Assembly: GCA_008360955.1 (NCBI GenBank)
Contig: LUCM01004362.1
Coordinates: 1-64,000, forward strand
Reading direction: 5' to 3'
Source of the DNA: Fasciolopsis buskii
Taxonomy: Eukaryota > Platyhelminthes > Trematoda > Plagiorchiida > Fasciolidae
DNA length: 64,000 bases
In this document: positions 1 through 12,965 of the stretch, piece by piece
Layout of the letters: each line of letters opens with the position of its first letter
Position numbering within the stretch: the stretch's first letter is position 1
The notes under the pieces: generated by a model
The model's database searches: none
What the model saw: the letters and a program-made list of their open reading frames with translations, nothing else
Told to the model about the DNA's origin: nothing
Position numbers and translations under genes: made by a program

Positions 1-3000
1 GGCGTTTTACTGCATTGTTGAGAGAGATCACTAGCGTAAAATCATTTATGAGGACAACCAGTGAGGTCATTTGTCACAAGGCTGTTTTAGTTCACAGATT
101 TTTTGATTAATGATTGAAACCAACCCACTAAAATTCGCAAAATAATCTTTTTCCGTTGTTCGGTTTTCACACACGAATCGTGGTTAACATTCGTATTTTC
201 GTACATAGTTCAAACGTGTTGAAACGCGTTACTGATCGGCCAGAGTGATACTATCGGCTTAATCTATAACAAAAACCAATGTATTACCAAGTGAACAAGG
301 TTAACGGGAGAGGTGTTTATGTGTGATTTTGGGGTAATTAACGAAAGTACCGCACCATGGAAATAGTATAAAAACGAATTCTGAAGGTTAGAAGAACGGC
401 AACAATGCGCATTGAGTTGTTCTTGGATAAATATGTGAGAACTTTCCACTGAGGACAGATAAACCATTCAGAAGTGGCCAGGGAATCTTGAGTCTGTAGT
501 GGGGGACTGATATTTTTGTCATGAGGGGGCATGGACTTGGTTGAGCAAAAGGAGAAGAGTAAACTACAGGTCCAGATGGGGAAATTAGGGTGAGTGAAAT
601 TAGCGACTCCATAGGAAGAATACAAAAATGTTTTATCAAACCGGATGAGTTTTGTGTTGTCCGAATGCCTAAAATTTTCAACCTTGACGCTGTCCCAACC
701 CATCAATCTGCGATTTGACAACATGCTAACTCGACTTTGGGGGCACATCGAGAGAAATAATCAACCACGGATAAAACAATGACAATTGTTTTATTAGAAG
801 ACCAGCGTTCATGCTTAAATAAATTTTCGGATGTTCACTTAAGTTGAAATCCCTAGAAATCAAGTCAGAAATACTATAAGATTCAAAAATGACGAAACCC
901 TGGTACTAGATTTGTCCCACTCTTGTGGAACATCAAAGAGATTGAATCGTGAACGGCTTTGGGACAGAGTAAGTTGCCACACAAGCAAGACCGGTGCGTG
1001 TGCACTGGCATCGACAAGAAAGAGCAAAAAGTGAAGACGTGGATCCATCAAGTAGCGTTCACTCGAAAAGCCTTACAAAAGTTGAATTGAGACCTAGGAG
1101 AAATGGCCAATGAACCGCATTATCAGAGGTAAGAAAAAACTTGGCTCGTACAGCCTGTACGAAGCCGCTGAGGTTCAGATGATTATTCACATGTGGACCA
1201 CAAATCAATATGATATCTAATAAATTTCATTATTTTTGTTCTGCTTTCAGATAGTCAATCTTGATTGATTTTATCGTTAAATTTGTCAAGCTGTTGATCA
1301 GGCTAGGATAAAAGGGGTTCGTGGCGCCAAAGCCACAGGAGGCCTTTTGGATGTGAAGTGTTAGGCTCTTGATATTGCAAATTATTCTTCCTCGATTACT
1401 TGTAATCTCGAAACATGAAGGCCTGGATGACCGCTCCTTTTAGTGACGACATATTGCACGAGTGTGCTATAATATGGTCATGCCACTTTGAGGATACAAT
1501 TACACAGGAATTGATATTATGTCACAGGGGAGTTGAAACAACCGACATATTCTGTGTGATCGTATCCCTCGAGTCGTGGGGCCTTTTCGAATTGGGAAGT
1601 GCGCCAGTCGGATTACCGCGTCTTACGATTGTTGTCTACCTCTTTATGCTAATCATTTTATATAAATGACATTCTCTATTGGAGCACGGATTGAATTTCG
1701 CTCGAAAGAACAAACCAGCCAAATGATGAACCAAAATACTAAGAATAAATACCATATTCAGATTTGCGTTCTCAGAGTTTCATTTCTGGACTTTGTTTTA
1801 AATACAGATACATAATGCTTCACTATCAGTACGTCCATTATTCCAGACTCCAAACCACTCTACGATCTATTGTAAAGTAAACAAGTCCAATCGTACAGGT
1901 ATATATTCTGAACGTTTCCGGTGTGCGCTTTATTATTATACAATTTTGTCCCGGCTCCAGTTTCCGGATCACATGGTTCAAGGTGAATGACCATGTGTTA
2001 GTCAAGGTTAAGATCGAACGAGCTGACAACAATATGGGGCAAATTTCGCAACTAAAGTTTTGAACGAAGCCATTTTTACTAACTCATTTTGGTTGAGCCC
2101 GATTGATTGTGGTTACTGTAAACCAGCCACCGTTTGATTGCGTGCAAAACCCTACAAAAAAACAACCGACATGGATTTCACAGAATGTTAGGAAAGACTA
2201 ACAGATTAAATAGAATTCGTTCGTCTATGTCAACAATGGAAGCGGCACCGTGTTTCCAAAATTAGAAGATAAGAGTTATCTCACGACGTATATTTCGTTC
2301 CATTCAGGAGCCTATTCTTCAAGAGAGCAATTTCCACGAAGATGTAAAACTTTCTTGGGATCCGATTATTCGAATATCATCTTAGCTTGAGCATTTTGAC
2401 TTAAGCTGTTTTTGTTGTAGATTGATAGACATTTTGTTTGCTACATAAACGACAGAACTCACGGATTTTGGGAATAGCGGCTATAAATTGTTGTATGAAC
2501 AGGTCTGTTCGTTACCCGTCGAATTGTTTGTAAATTATTTACCCAAAAAGTGTTAGAAATACATTTACGGATTCAGAGAGCAAAACTTAAACAATTGTAA
2601 AATGGTCAAAGAAATTAAAGGAACCCTAATCGACCACTTTTTTGTGCTCAGTCTCTCGAATAGTTGTATTTTTAGTATCCTTAGTGTGTTTTGTGAATTG
2701 CGACTAACTTTTTATTGAAAGAACTGTGCGAACACCGAGCCATCCAGCGATAACTTTTAATTTATAGTTATGCAGACTGAGGTTGTCCTAAAATATGTTT
2801 GGCTTTATTCATGATATGCCTGAAGTATGAATGCAGTGGAAGAGGACACAGTACAACCACTATACACCGCGGGGCATCTGTAACTGACTGTGAATATTTG
2901 GAGTTGCACATGATATATCAATACTGTTTTTTTTTCTTTATTTCGGGTTTCAGGATTGGTATCAAGCCGGAGCGACAGGAACATCTGACCGACTACACAA

Positions 3001-5470
3001 GTGGACCCACGGATCTGTTTATTCGACTTTGATCCTCTTTCAGGTGACAGACGTCAAGCTGATCCATTTGACGCCTGCCGATTGTCAGTTGTTTTCTTTT
3101 CGGGAGCGCTAAACCATTTGCGTTGATGTAAACGAGAGGACTATTCTATAGTAATGGCCTTTCACTTTTCATTAGCTGCAGATGAAACCGGTAGAAGACT
3201 GGTTCCACCTCACGTTGCGCAGTCCTGGTCGAACCTTTACAAGGGGATGTTTAACTATTAAATGGTACCAATTTGAGGCAAATCACTAAGTAAGGCCATT
3301 TATGAATTTAAATGTCTCTGTATCTCACGTACTCTTGACCTAACCAGTTGGCCGAGAGAGTATATATATTTACTGCGTTGCACTTGCGAAAATAAGGGTT
3401 TGATATTATTGGAAATCTGGCTTTTGCTTTGCAGAGTTCAAGCCATGCGGTTAAGTTGTTCACATTTTCTCTCATATATCCGTAAGGACATGCGGCATAA
3501 TCGTTTTTTCTAATAATTAGTGATTTTCGTTCTAGAATCTGTGGTCTCCAGATGTCGTGTTTGTAGATTAATTCTGTTGTTAATTGATGTGTTGTTCTCA
3601 AATGGTGTGATGCTGTCGGTCACACGATTATCCAAAGCAAAACGACCAATAAAATCGACAAATTAGATTTCGACATTTCTCCTCGGGAGATCCTCCGTGT
3701 ATATATGTATACGTATTAGAGTGCTGATCAACGGACAATACCGACTAGATAGACTATTAAGCCAGGCAGGAAATCTTACCTTGGAACACTCGTCTTAGAC
3801 ACCGCGATCCATGTAGAAAATGTGAAGTATTGATAAATCAAATGATGAGGCTTGGCGGAGGAAGATCGATGTTCTCCGGAGAATTGAGTCTTCAGTGATG
3901 AGCGAATAAAAATATGGGGTTTATGTTTAAATGCAACGCAAAAGGATTATTAATATACCTAAACACAACTGGCATCGTTTTGACGGATGGAACACTGTCC
4001 GCGATTTCTCGATTCAAGGGTACTGGCAATCGAAGGCACATGGATGTCATTGGACTGGCTCAATCAGCTGTGTCATTGGTGAGGTGCGTACAATTGTAAA
4101 TGGCAATCAGTTAATTAATGACGGGAGATTGTTCTGCATCGATTATGGTCCATTTCAAACAAAAGGGTTCCCGTTTTCAGCTCTTGTTTGATATAGTAAT
4201 TGTCCTTCTGCTTGTTGAGGTAGAACTTGGGTTTCCGGGTAGAAAATTTACATGAGAATGGGAGGGGTATAATTGAATGGGTATCATTGTGCAAGCATCG
4301 AATTTGTGTACGAGAGCTGTCCATTGCTGTACAATTTCTTTTGGTGAATTGTCTGTATTTTCTCTCGTTTTTTTGTTAGAGACACGTAGGAGGAAGTTGC
4401 ATTATACAATTTACAGGAAGACTTAGCGCAATTCAGTGAGTTGCTTGACCGCTTTCCCTAGTCGATTCTGGCCTAATGCGAATATTATATGAGTACACAT
4501 ATTTTACGTTGAATGTGTTGGTGATGGCAGCAACGTGTGACCAGTTTGATTTTCGCAATAATCGATTGTTTAAAGTTTATTCTGTACTCGGTTGTTATTT
4601 CCAAAATTACGGTTTCCAATATTGTCAATCTAGATGGCAGATCGTTTTGTCACTGAGTGAAAGTTGTTCACATTAATGGAATGGCAATACATATTGTTTT
4701 CAACATCTGAGTAGCCACGTTTGTATGTCACTCCAATGGGGGAGGGTATCAGCAGGGTGGTTTTCATGCATACAGACATTATTTGGGTGACGCACGATTT
4801 AATCTCAATCCATCAACATCAATTGTGGTAATCTATCTAAAGAAAACAAATTTACAACGCATTACGCGGTAGGAGCTCACGTGTGAAGATGATATAAAGG
4901 ATTCAACAGTAAAACTGTAACGTTTAGCTCTTAGTTTGATAGCCAACATGGTGTCTCATGCAAATGCTGTGTCATTTACTAGTTCAACTAATAATCGCGT
5001 TAAGAAATCGAAATGGCTATTTATATCTTACATACATGACAACCTGGCACCCTCCTTAGCCTTTTTAGCTTCTGATCTCAAATCGATCAAATGCGCACTG
5101 GTCGAGCAGTTTTTACGAAACAATCAAGAATTGTCAATAGTCCATGTCAAAACCCGAGGACTCAGAACATGCTTTTCTCCGAGCTCGGTTTTAATTTAGT
5201 CTGTTCTTCATGTCAGGTGTTCTTTGGAAGATGGAAAGAGATGACCAGTTATTGGCAAATGACAAAACATTTTGACCAATTTGTTGCCGTATCAAGGAAA
5301 TATTTAAATAATATCCTCCATCTCGCTTGCACTTTTCAGGTGCCTGCATATCTGGCCCTGAATCCTATGCACAATATGCCGTGAAGTGATCAGTTTAGGA
5401 CACGCTGCGTCCAAGTAGCTCACTGACATCATTCTCTGCTTATTACCTAGTACTGAAGAAAAATGCATAT
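1..5470. other. Intergenic or intronic DNA, no gene recognised
   Basis: AT-rich sequence with only short, mutually overlapping open frames on both strands, none with a recognisable motif. The two longest minus-strand frames around 340-750 overlap each other in different frames and neither has flanking splice sites I trust. At 2950 there is a strong T-rich 3' splice-like site followed by an open stretch to about 3041. At 3931-4191 a plus-strand frame starting at an ATG runs 86 codons without a recognised motif. I regard both as unproven. Confidence 0.5.
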
Positions 5471-5479
5471 ATGAGGAGA

Positions 5480-6215
5480 AAGTTGGTTTCCTTTTCGTCG
5501 GTTCATATTGGCTCGAATTGCATTTCGCGAAATATCCTGCAAAAAGACGTGCTCCTGGACCTACAATTTTTGTCTTTCTTGATTTGAAAGCTGCCTTCGA
5601 CACAGCCGATTGGGCAGTTCTTTGGTGCTTCTTCATACTGAACTATTTGTCAGAGAAATTCACTTCACGAATCCGGTCTCCGTATGCAGTAAGCCGAAGC
5701 TGAATTAGTCCTTACGCCAATCGTTTACCTGAATTCAGTGCTAGAAATGATTTTCGTTGGGGTTTCACTGTTTTACCTTCTCCTTTCATTTTCGTCGTCT
5801 AAATGGTCAGATGAATAGCCTTATTATCATCTGAGAATAATGACAGTGATGCCTGCACAGGCAGAATGTTGTTTCATTTAGAAGATGCGGACAGTGTTGT
5901 GCGGCTAGCTGAAGATTCAAGCAAGTTGCAATATATTTCCAATGACGTGAAAGAGCTAAGATAAATTTACGGTTCATTTTGCCACTTCGAAGAGTAAAAT
6001 GCTGTTTCCTGAATGAGCTGGCTGAAAGTCGAACGTTGTTCTGGCAGGGAACAAATAAAGAAAGTGAAATGATTCAAATATTTGATAGTTGCATCTGACC
6101 TAAATGTCGCGTATCAGATAAATTATCTGCCAGCATGCACAGGGCTCAATAGATATTTGTTCATTTGAGGTATCGCCAGTTTTGGCATGAAACTCACCTG
6201 ACTGATTGGCCGAAT
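5480..6215 (+). pseudogene. Degenerate RTE-type LINE reverse transcriptase
   Basis: Relic of a non-LTR retrotransposon reverse transcriptase. From about 5482 an open frame reads through a diverged QxGFRPxRxxxDH-like region into FVFLDLKAAFDTADWAVLW (about 5566-5622). This is the first catalytic block of RTE-family reverse transcriptases, with its first aspartate kept. Downstream the similarity continues piecewise: SPYAVSRS (5679-5702), a stop, LPEFSARNDF, then LAEDSSKLQY (about 5914-5943) where the aligned family has the YADD-box follow-on. Stops and frame changes interrupt it throughout and the YADD box itself is gone, so it cannot encode an active enzyme. The 5' endonuclease and 3' end were not found. 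The family call rests on recalled motif order; I am fairly sure of RTE class but not of the subfamily. Confidence 0.85.
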
Positions 6216-8895
6216 ATCTTTGATCAACAACCACAAAATTAGCTGTATTTTAGCAGCAATATAGGGGTAAATTCAGATTTTTCCGTTATACGGTTAACAT
6301 TTCTTAAACTGCTTTTGTGTATCTCCAACCTCTTTCCATCTAGGTTCATCAAAGTAAAAGCAATAAATTAAATAGCGACCCTCAGTTTCTTCGTAAAACT
6401 TTACAATTCTACCGATTCAGAAGATGCCAAATGGGCTTTTTCAATAGGAATGATCATCGTGTTTGTCAATAAATTTGCTGACGTAACACTTGCTGTCATA
6501 TTGACTATTGCATATCTTACCAGTAGATCCACCAGATATGCGATTTCGGCTAATTATTACCGTAGGTGTTTAGATCACTTGTTAGCTTTGGATTATAAAG
6601 CTATCGCAAATTCATCGGTTTTATCTTGTGGTCTGTTCGGGAGCATTTTTTGCTGTTGTTCGAATGACATAAAGATGTAACTCAAACCTGCTGCACAGAG
6701 GCAAAATGCTTTATTTCCAGAAGCCACTGCATTATTCGAAGTCAAGTAGACCTGCACTATATTTTCCATTGTTGGTATTTCGAAACGTGTTTTTGGTGAA
6801 CTTAAAAACCATCTATATTTGTTCTGATGTGCGGCGATATTAGTTCTTTCCTTTTTAAAATTAGGTAGGAGATCAATATTCCATTGTTTGAATGTTATCC
6901 CAACTAGACACTGCTTGTAGTAGGCTATAGTTAGCCACGCGGGTACTGTCTGGGTGACCCTGAAGGGGATTGCGGGTTCTGGCTTGTGATATTATTGTAC
7001 TTAGAAACATAGAGTTTTCATATAGTTGGAAATGTGGTGAACTATTTTACTACAAACTTGCATCCCTAGATCACCAGCTAATTACTTCATTTGCTTCCAG
7101 ATTAAAATATCTCTGGACTTGCATTGAATCATTCGAACCCTGTTCCTTACCTCCGTAAATTCAGATGGAACCAATCTTTTGCGCTATAAGAAAGATATTG
7201 ATGGAATTCAGAACCTGTCCTGGACAATCATCCTAACTAGAGTGATCACACGATAAGATCATTTTCATTCACTTTCTTCTTTTCTGGACATTATAGTATC
7301 AGTGTTGATTCGGCTTATTTGTAACAAAATACTGGTCGTCATCTGCGAAGTTACCGATTACAGATACTAGATTGACGTGATGCGGGTAGGGGCCTTACAA
7401 GGGTTTCAGGTATACTCTGCAAGGCAGTTACATTGATGAAGGAATGTAAGTCTTACGCTTTCGATGCAGGGTGATGTTCGAGAAGCTAAGTAAGTAAAAC
7501 CGTCTGTACTGATCTGTTGTTATCCATCCTATCATATTCGTTGCTCAATGAATGCTGTCATTTACCATCTAAGGCTAATTTAAAAGTTAAACGCATGAAG
7601 CGACTCGAAGTTGACTGAGCTTGTTGTTCGTTAATGAATTGATGCATATCAATCATTGGTTGCCCGTGAAGTGTAACTCCCTCTGGGAAACACTTTCTTG
7701 TATCAATGAATTATGTACACAGTTAAGGTAATACATGAACTACACTAATTTATACTCATTAAATTTTTATCATTTTGCGATGCTTACTTAGAAGCAGTGC
7801 AACGGTAACGCCACCACCCGTGATTACAGTAATTTGAGTAACTAGTAACGCGAAGCGGCACCTTATCGTGGTCAGTGACATGGCTTTTCGGCTTGGACAG
7901 GGTCGACTCGTCAATACTTTGGGTTCATTAACTTGCCGGTTCGTTCGCACTAACGTGTCTTAGTTTCAAACGATTGCATCACCGACCTTCAATACCGCGT
8001 GTGATAACAATCCACCCAGCAAAGCCGTTAATCTTCAGCAGAGTACATTTTTACGAGAGCACTAATTAACAACTTCTTTTGTTATAGTTCTAAGCCTAAC
8101 TATTTTCCTGTGTCACTTGGTCATAGTGACTTAAACAGAAAGTAACCGACACTTTTAGGCTCAAGACGAATCCTGTTAGCAACTAATCACTGATCATTCT
8201 ATTAGACGTCAACAAAAACGCACCTCCGATGTCCGACTAACGGGTCGTGGATACATGGCAGAACCAAATCTGAGCTACTTAAATTGAAGTCGCGTACATT
8301 TTTGCAATCCGCAGCTGCAGTTATACGTGGATGACAATTTACTTCTTTCACTCAAACAAACGAGATCCAGAATCGAAGTATTGTTCTGCACCTCAAATCC
8401 GTGCCTACTCCACGTAGCACCAAGCCGCAATAAAGGGCTGCATTTTTTTGACACGGCGCATACTTGGAACTATTCCTCTTACCCTTATAACGCTTTTCTT
8501 CCTTTTTGTTGGTGTTATAAAATCTTCTGGTAAATGAAATACTGTCCCCCTCATTATAAATAAGGTGTTGGATGCCGACCACCGAGATGAACAAAGTTTA
8601 CCATGAAGATAACTGTGACGAGTACAAGTGCTGCATTTCATGGAGCAAAAGAACATTGAAATATTAGCTTATGATGGTACCTTTGATTGTATTTATACTT
8701 TTTTAGTTTTATTTCATTTTCTTGAACATCGATGTACTTCTTACATGTAAATGCTTGTGCATTTAGACACATATGCACGGGAAGTCTGCCTGGATAAGAA
8801 GGGTGACATTATAATAAATGCCATTAGCCACTTTGACGGTTTATTACTAGCGGTATTACGAGACGACGCTTGAGACGATGCCATATTTTCAGAGG
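6216..8895. other. Intergenic or intronic DNA, no gene recognised
   Basis: Short chance-length open frames only. A minus-strand frame at 8405-8656 is locally cysteine-rich (CSMKCSTC) but overlaps another frame and has no supporting splice pattern. Nothing else seen. Confidence 0.5.
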
Positions 8896-8898
8896 TGA

Positions 8899-9093
8899 AA
8901 TTTCAGGTTTGCGGTAGGAGCAAAGGATGATGTGAAAATTATAAAGCACTTCTGTAGAAAGCAGGAGGCCGCTGATTTTGATGAATTTCTGTCTGCATGC
9001 GCCTTCACGTATGGAACTTCTGATTTTAAAGTTACAAGATCTAATCTGACGGTAAGGAAATTTGCCCGTGGATTGCGTCCTTCGGTTAGTTGA
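8899..9093 (+). pseudogene. Possible gag-like retroelement relic
   Basis: An open frame of 64 codons bounded by stops at both ends. It reads FAVGAKDDVKIIKHF near the start, then CRKQEAADFDEFLSACAF, and ends VRKFARGLRPSVS before TGA. The spacing of an aromatic/basic RKQ segment, a DEFL segment, a CxF and a final VRxFxxGLRP resembles the central region of Ty3/gypsy-type Gag proteins, where an RDRFVxGL-like motif follows a DEFxxxL segment. No zinc knuckle, protease or RT was found downstream. There is no ATG, but a splice acceptor-like TTTCAG (8901-8906) and a donor-like GTAAGG (9055-9060) also allow it to be an exon of an unknown gene. The gag reading is tentative. Confidence 0.3.
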
Positions 9094-10542
9094 GGTTCAT
9101 GCCACACACTATCTCTTGCCAGTAGATCGTATCCTGGAAGTGCTGATTTAAGCGCCCAAAATCGGATAAAAATTGAAGTAATTCACAAATGACTCGCTGT
9201 CAGTGAGTGATTGTGGCGAATCCCCTAGTGAGTTGTGGTTACACAAGGTGGTAGGGCCTCTAAGCGATACAAATATTTTGCCTGGTGCAAATGTGCATTA
9301 GTCGAAAACATATCACTTGGGATTTCGATAACTTATGTTTGATTGTTTTCCGCCTTGAAAACGTATCTGGAATGGAAATTTTCACTTTTTGTTGCAACAA
9401 GAGTATCACAAGCTGAGCAATTAACAGTAACAAACTGGCTTTTTGCCTCACGTGAAACTGATGACAATGCATAAACCCGGGGAACTTCGTGAAGTTCGTC
9501 CCAAGGCAAGCGTGTCTGTCACACTTTAAGCTAGATTAATTAAAATACGATTTTTATATCGTTGACCTAAACCATGCTTCCTGCTTACGGACGTATCGTT
9601 TCTATAAGTTTGTCAACATTTCATAAAGTGCTACACATTACCAGTGGAAGCGAATCAAGCTGCATACCCCACGTGAACAAATGACCCATTGTGTCCGATT
9701 GACAAATAACTCGTACCCAGACTCCCTGTGGAATATGAGAAGTCAATAAATCGACAACCAATCAAGATGTACTGGAGATTTTTGGAATCGGTTGCGAAAT
9801 TTGAGGACATGAATTAAAATATCATGATATTTGAAGGCCTTCTGGGAAATTCGGAGCATGTGTAATTATTTTTTAATGTTTACGGTAGAGATCCCGGCTG
9901 TAACAGGTTATACATGGTCGTGTGGTTCAAAACCACCAAGGCTGATTTTGCCTCACTGGTGTCAAAAGAACAAGCGCTAGCGTGAGAGGGAACAGCAAAC
10001 CACAAAATTCGAACAAGTATTGTCACACTACGAGGTGCTTGTTGCATCTTCAGTTAAATGATTCATACTGAGATCGTCACTCTTAAAAGAAGTTTGTCCC
10101 AATAGATTCAAATACATGGAATTGCTATGAGTCTCACAGTTGCCACTGACTTTAACTTCATTATCCTGATGTTTACTGACTTCGCGATATGAAAAGATTT
10201 CCCTTTACTCAGTTCGATCCCGTTTTTTCATACAAATCTAAATATATATATATATATATTTATAGAGCGAGAGCCAAAATGGTATGGACGGTAACACAAT
10301 CCCAATGTACTCAAAAAGATTACGGAAGGGAACAAAACACGGCAAAGAAGAAAGTTATTTGTTTTAACACGAGGCTGTTTTGAAATCGTTAATTACTTTG
10401 GTGGATGTGGTCACCGTAATCGTGAAACAACAACGTTCTGCAAGTCGGAACTGAAAAAGAGAAACGCATAAAAAATGTGCTTGAAATTAACACGCATATT
10501 TCGGATAACTAAATGACTGCAAAACAAATGAACAACGATTAC
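9094..10542. other. Non-coding stretch, probably partly intron of the minus-strand gene
   Basis: This is where later exons of the minus-strand secreted-protein gene would be expected, but none could be placed. A minus-strand open frame at 9260-9472 has a hydrophobic start but no ATG-linked splice evidence. A TA microsatellite lies at 10242-10264. Confidence 0.4.
10242..10264. repeat. (TA)n microsatellite
   Basis: About ten consecutive TA units with a single break near the 3' end, visible directly in the sequence. Confidence 0.9.
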
Positions 10543-10650
10543 CTTCACTTCTCGTGGGTCTCCTGTACTGGGAAAGTTCGGAATATCAACGGTCGTTTTG
10601 AGTCCAGCTAAACCGATCCCTTTCAGTAATGAACACAGATTTTCCTCCAC
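10543..10650 (-). CDS. Exon 2 of secreted-protein gene (partial)
   Basis: A 108-nt exon, 36 codons, phase 0 at both ends, following the signal-peptide exon at 10893-11000. The acceptor reads TAAATTATAG just before GTGGAGG, and the donor is AAG followed by GTAATC. The product begins VEENLCSLLKGIGLAGLK and ends STGDPREVK, with one cysteine. It is hydrophilic at the C-terminal half and has an amphipathic leucine/glycine stretch near its start. I do not recognise the family. The joined reading of the two exons stays open and both exons are exactly 36 codons. Later exons must lie below 10543 but were not identified. The first codon is GTG, so this is not an independent ORF start. Confidence 0.6.
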
Positions 10651-10892
10651 CTATAATTTAAGAGTTAGTGGTTTTGTTACGCAGAAATAGCAGCGAATAA
10701 AGATAATAACATGTCAGGGTGCACACAGAAGAAAAGAGAAGGAATGCAAATTTACTGTAACGTTTTTTTTCTATTGATTAGTGAACCACGATTTATCTTA
10801 CTGGGACAGACTTTAATTTATGTGCACGCCAGGCGTTTGGAAATAAAGAAATGATAAATTAATAAACAAGTAAACTCAGCTGTCTAACTTAC

Positions 10893-11000
10893 AAATTTCT
10901 TCATTCCGTCAGGGGTTGAAATGTTCGGGCTTCCATGAACTATCCTGGATAGTCCATAAATAGTAGTCAACAGAACGAATATTGCTGGAGTAAGGGGCAT
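10893..11000 (-). CDS. Exon 1 of secreted-protein gene: signal peptide
   Basis: The ATG is at 11000 reading down. The 36 codons begin MPLTPAIFVLLTTIYGLSRI, a short n-region plus a hydrophobic core ending near a VHGS cleavage-like site, which is a classic secretory signal. The exon ends AAATTT followed by a consensus donor GTAAGT, phase 0, and intron 1 is 242 nt (10651-10892). Just upstream a strong 3' splice site (TTTTGTTCCTTCCAG) ends 13 nt before the ATG. The mRNA leader is therefore joined either to a 5'UTR exon or to a trans-spliced leader. The product is likely secreted; its function is unknown. The same layout recurs at 60170-60295 on the plus strand. Confidence 0.65.
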
Positions 11001-11015
11001 GTTAGATAACTTTCT
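11001..11015 (-). promoter_or_regulatory. 3' splice acceptor immediately upstream of start codon
   Basis: On the minus strand a pyrimidine-rich tract ends in CAG at 11015-11014, leaving a 13-nt leader before the ATG. Such a position suits either a 5'UTR intron or spliced-leader trans-splicing, which is known in flatworms. The sequence alone does not decide between them. Confidence 0.5.
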
Positions 11016-12664
11016 GGAAGGAACAAAACAGTTTGCAATCCATTGTCAACTAAGAAAATTGCATCTGCATGATCACAGCTTCCATCAATGCTGAAACTAC
11101 TTGCCGAAAAACGCGTTTTTCAAATTAACCAACATTGTATGATTATGTATTAGAGGAAAACGTGATGCTTCTCGTAAACCTAATAATGAGTTAAGTGTCT
11201 GATCAGTTTTGGTTATCTAGTTCAAAACAGTTTTAATTGAATAAAAATATAGACACTACATTATATAGCGTTTCCGCTTAACTGTTACATTTGCATATCT
11301 AAGTCAAAGTTTCTAGGTCCCTATTTACGCTTGCTCCACAAGACTCGCTAGCAGAACAGCAATGACAACGACAATCATATCTAGCGGTCGACTTTCAGCC
11401 AAAATTTCTCCGCACATCACAGAGTGTCTCTAATTATAAATATTAGGTAGAAGTAATGTGACTTTTATAGGCGACATTATATTCAACTGGCTTACAAGAG
11501 AATCACAAATCGGCAAATAACGGTACTGTTCACTTATGGCGCATATATAAGACAAACACTTAGCAGGGTTTTAGGCCATTTCACGGATCTGATTGGATGC
11601 GTCTGCCAGGTGAAATCGATACTGGTCGTTTGAAGGCACTGAGGGGCGTGCGTGTAGACAGGCGCCGTTACAGTGTGCAGACGACTAAAATGGTTTTAAG
11701 ACTATTCCGAGTTGGTAAAATTCGAGAAGCATCAACTTTTTACGGGTTAGTTAGTTAGTAAACTTTTGCCATTATTCGAGTGTTTATTTAGGTTAGAAAA
11801 TGGTACGGTAAAAATTTCGGTGGTTAGTTCAAGAAGGGATAAACGTGAATGCCTCTTACAGCGTTTTCGCGTTTTGTCTATTCATCACAAAAATAAGTGC
11901 TCTTCACTCGTAGCTCGCTTGGGAATACATATCACTATCGGATATAGCCGTTCAGCAGCTTACCGATGAGTCGATCACTTCTGGTCCGAAGGTAATGTTC
12001 AGATGCCGCAATCTTTTGGAGTGATTGCACAGAAATGTTGGAGCACTCCTAAGGAGCTCATGTCAATGAAGTGACTAAAAAACACTCAAAAACAGTAAAA
12101 CCAGTCAACGAGCAGCAAAAGCAATACTAGTAATATTATTAAAAATAATACTATCTTGTCACATTTTCTAATAACTGTCAGGTTCAGAATCGGCTAAATG
12201 CCCATGCCAGTTTACCAAGAAGTTTTCGGCGGGTTTTAAAGTGATAACTCTCTTCATGATTCAACGAGACATTTTGCGATGTACTTTTTTGCGCCAAAAT
12301 TACACAGCCTCGGGTGAAATGACGTGAACCGCCAGCCACAGTTGAATTTCGATATAGACCGTCCACATGTACTGCTGCTCCACAGCAAGCTTGACCGGAC
12401 TGGCTTCCTAAGCGAACAACCGAATTTCCCTCCTGCCGATCCGAACCGTAACGAGGTGCGAATGACTTTGGCATTGACTAAAGTTCATCAAAACTCTAGG
12501 CTGAAGTAGTTCAAACGCCCGGGAAAAAGCAATAATTTTTACGCATTTTGATCCCATTTAGAGAATGAAGGAGATTTATCGACACCAAAAGACTGCATGA
12601 ACAAGTGAAATTGACGAGGAAAACCTAAATCGTGTTAAGAAACAAGGACACAGCCGTTGAGCGC
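11016..12664. other. Upstream region, no gene recognised
   Basis: This contains the presumed upstream region of the minus-strand gene. A minus-strand TATATAA lies near 11260-11268, about 260 nt above the ATG, too weak to call a promoter. Open frames on both strands at 12184-12509 overlap in a locally less AT-rich patch. I could not match either to a family; the patch may be old repeat sequence because it lies just before an RTE relic. Confidence 0.4.
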
Positions 12665-12965
12665 ACTGGTGTTTGAACACAGTTATCTTCGCAGTATTGA
12701 TATAATATATTAAGATACTTTTGTGATTAACTTAAAAGATAGGCGTGAGGTACTGGGCGCTAAGGTCCAGTCACCTACTGAATCCAAATAGGTCAAGGTG
12801 GTTGGGACATGTTTTGCGCATGCTCACAAAACGACTGCCTCGTTGTAAGGTGCTACTCGAGACAGGCGATGATTAGAGGATAGTTCGAAGTGACCACTTG
12901 ATGACTTGGGGAAATAATAAAAGCTTTGGTTTTTCATCACTAAAACGTATTCTTGACCCTGGGAA
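12665..12965 (+). pseudogene. RTE-type LINE fragment (C-terminal part)
   Basis: Decayed 3' part of an RTE-type retrotransposon ORF. Translated in three frames with shifts between them, it reads FEHSYLRSID (about 12671-12700), aligned with the FDHRCLRSIA block of trematode RTE elements, then DRREVLGAKVQS, then SRWLGHVLRMLTKRLPRC (12793-12846). The last is nearly the conserved RWLGHVLRMPxxRLPRR block. It continues as LLETGDD and loses similarity by about 12960. The upstream RT domain is missing. At least two frameshifts and one stop make it non-functional. Orientation is plus. The RWLGHVLRM block makes the identification secure. Confidence 0.85.

Noticed and set aside
388..748. Two overlapping minus-strand open frames of 97 and 136 codons
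   Set aside because: They overlap in different frames, lack a recognisable motif and have no convincing splice sites; length is compatible with chance.
1142..1166. Short hairpin GGCTCGTACA...TGTACGAAGCC
   Set aside because: Short inverted repeats of this size are expected by chance in 64 kb, and there is no associated gene or terminator context.
9928..9942. GTGGTTCAAAACCAC near-palindrome resembling a box B
   Set aside because: It is a short self-complementary stretch with no tRNA-like context.
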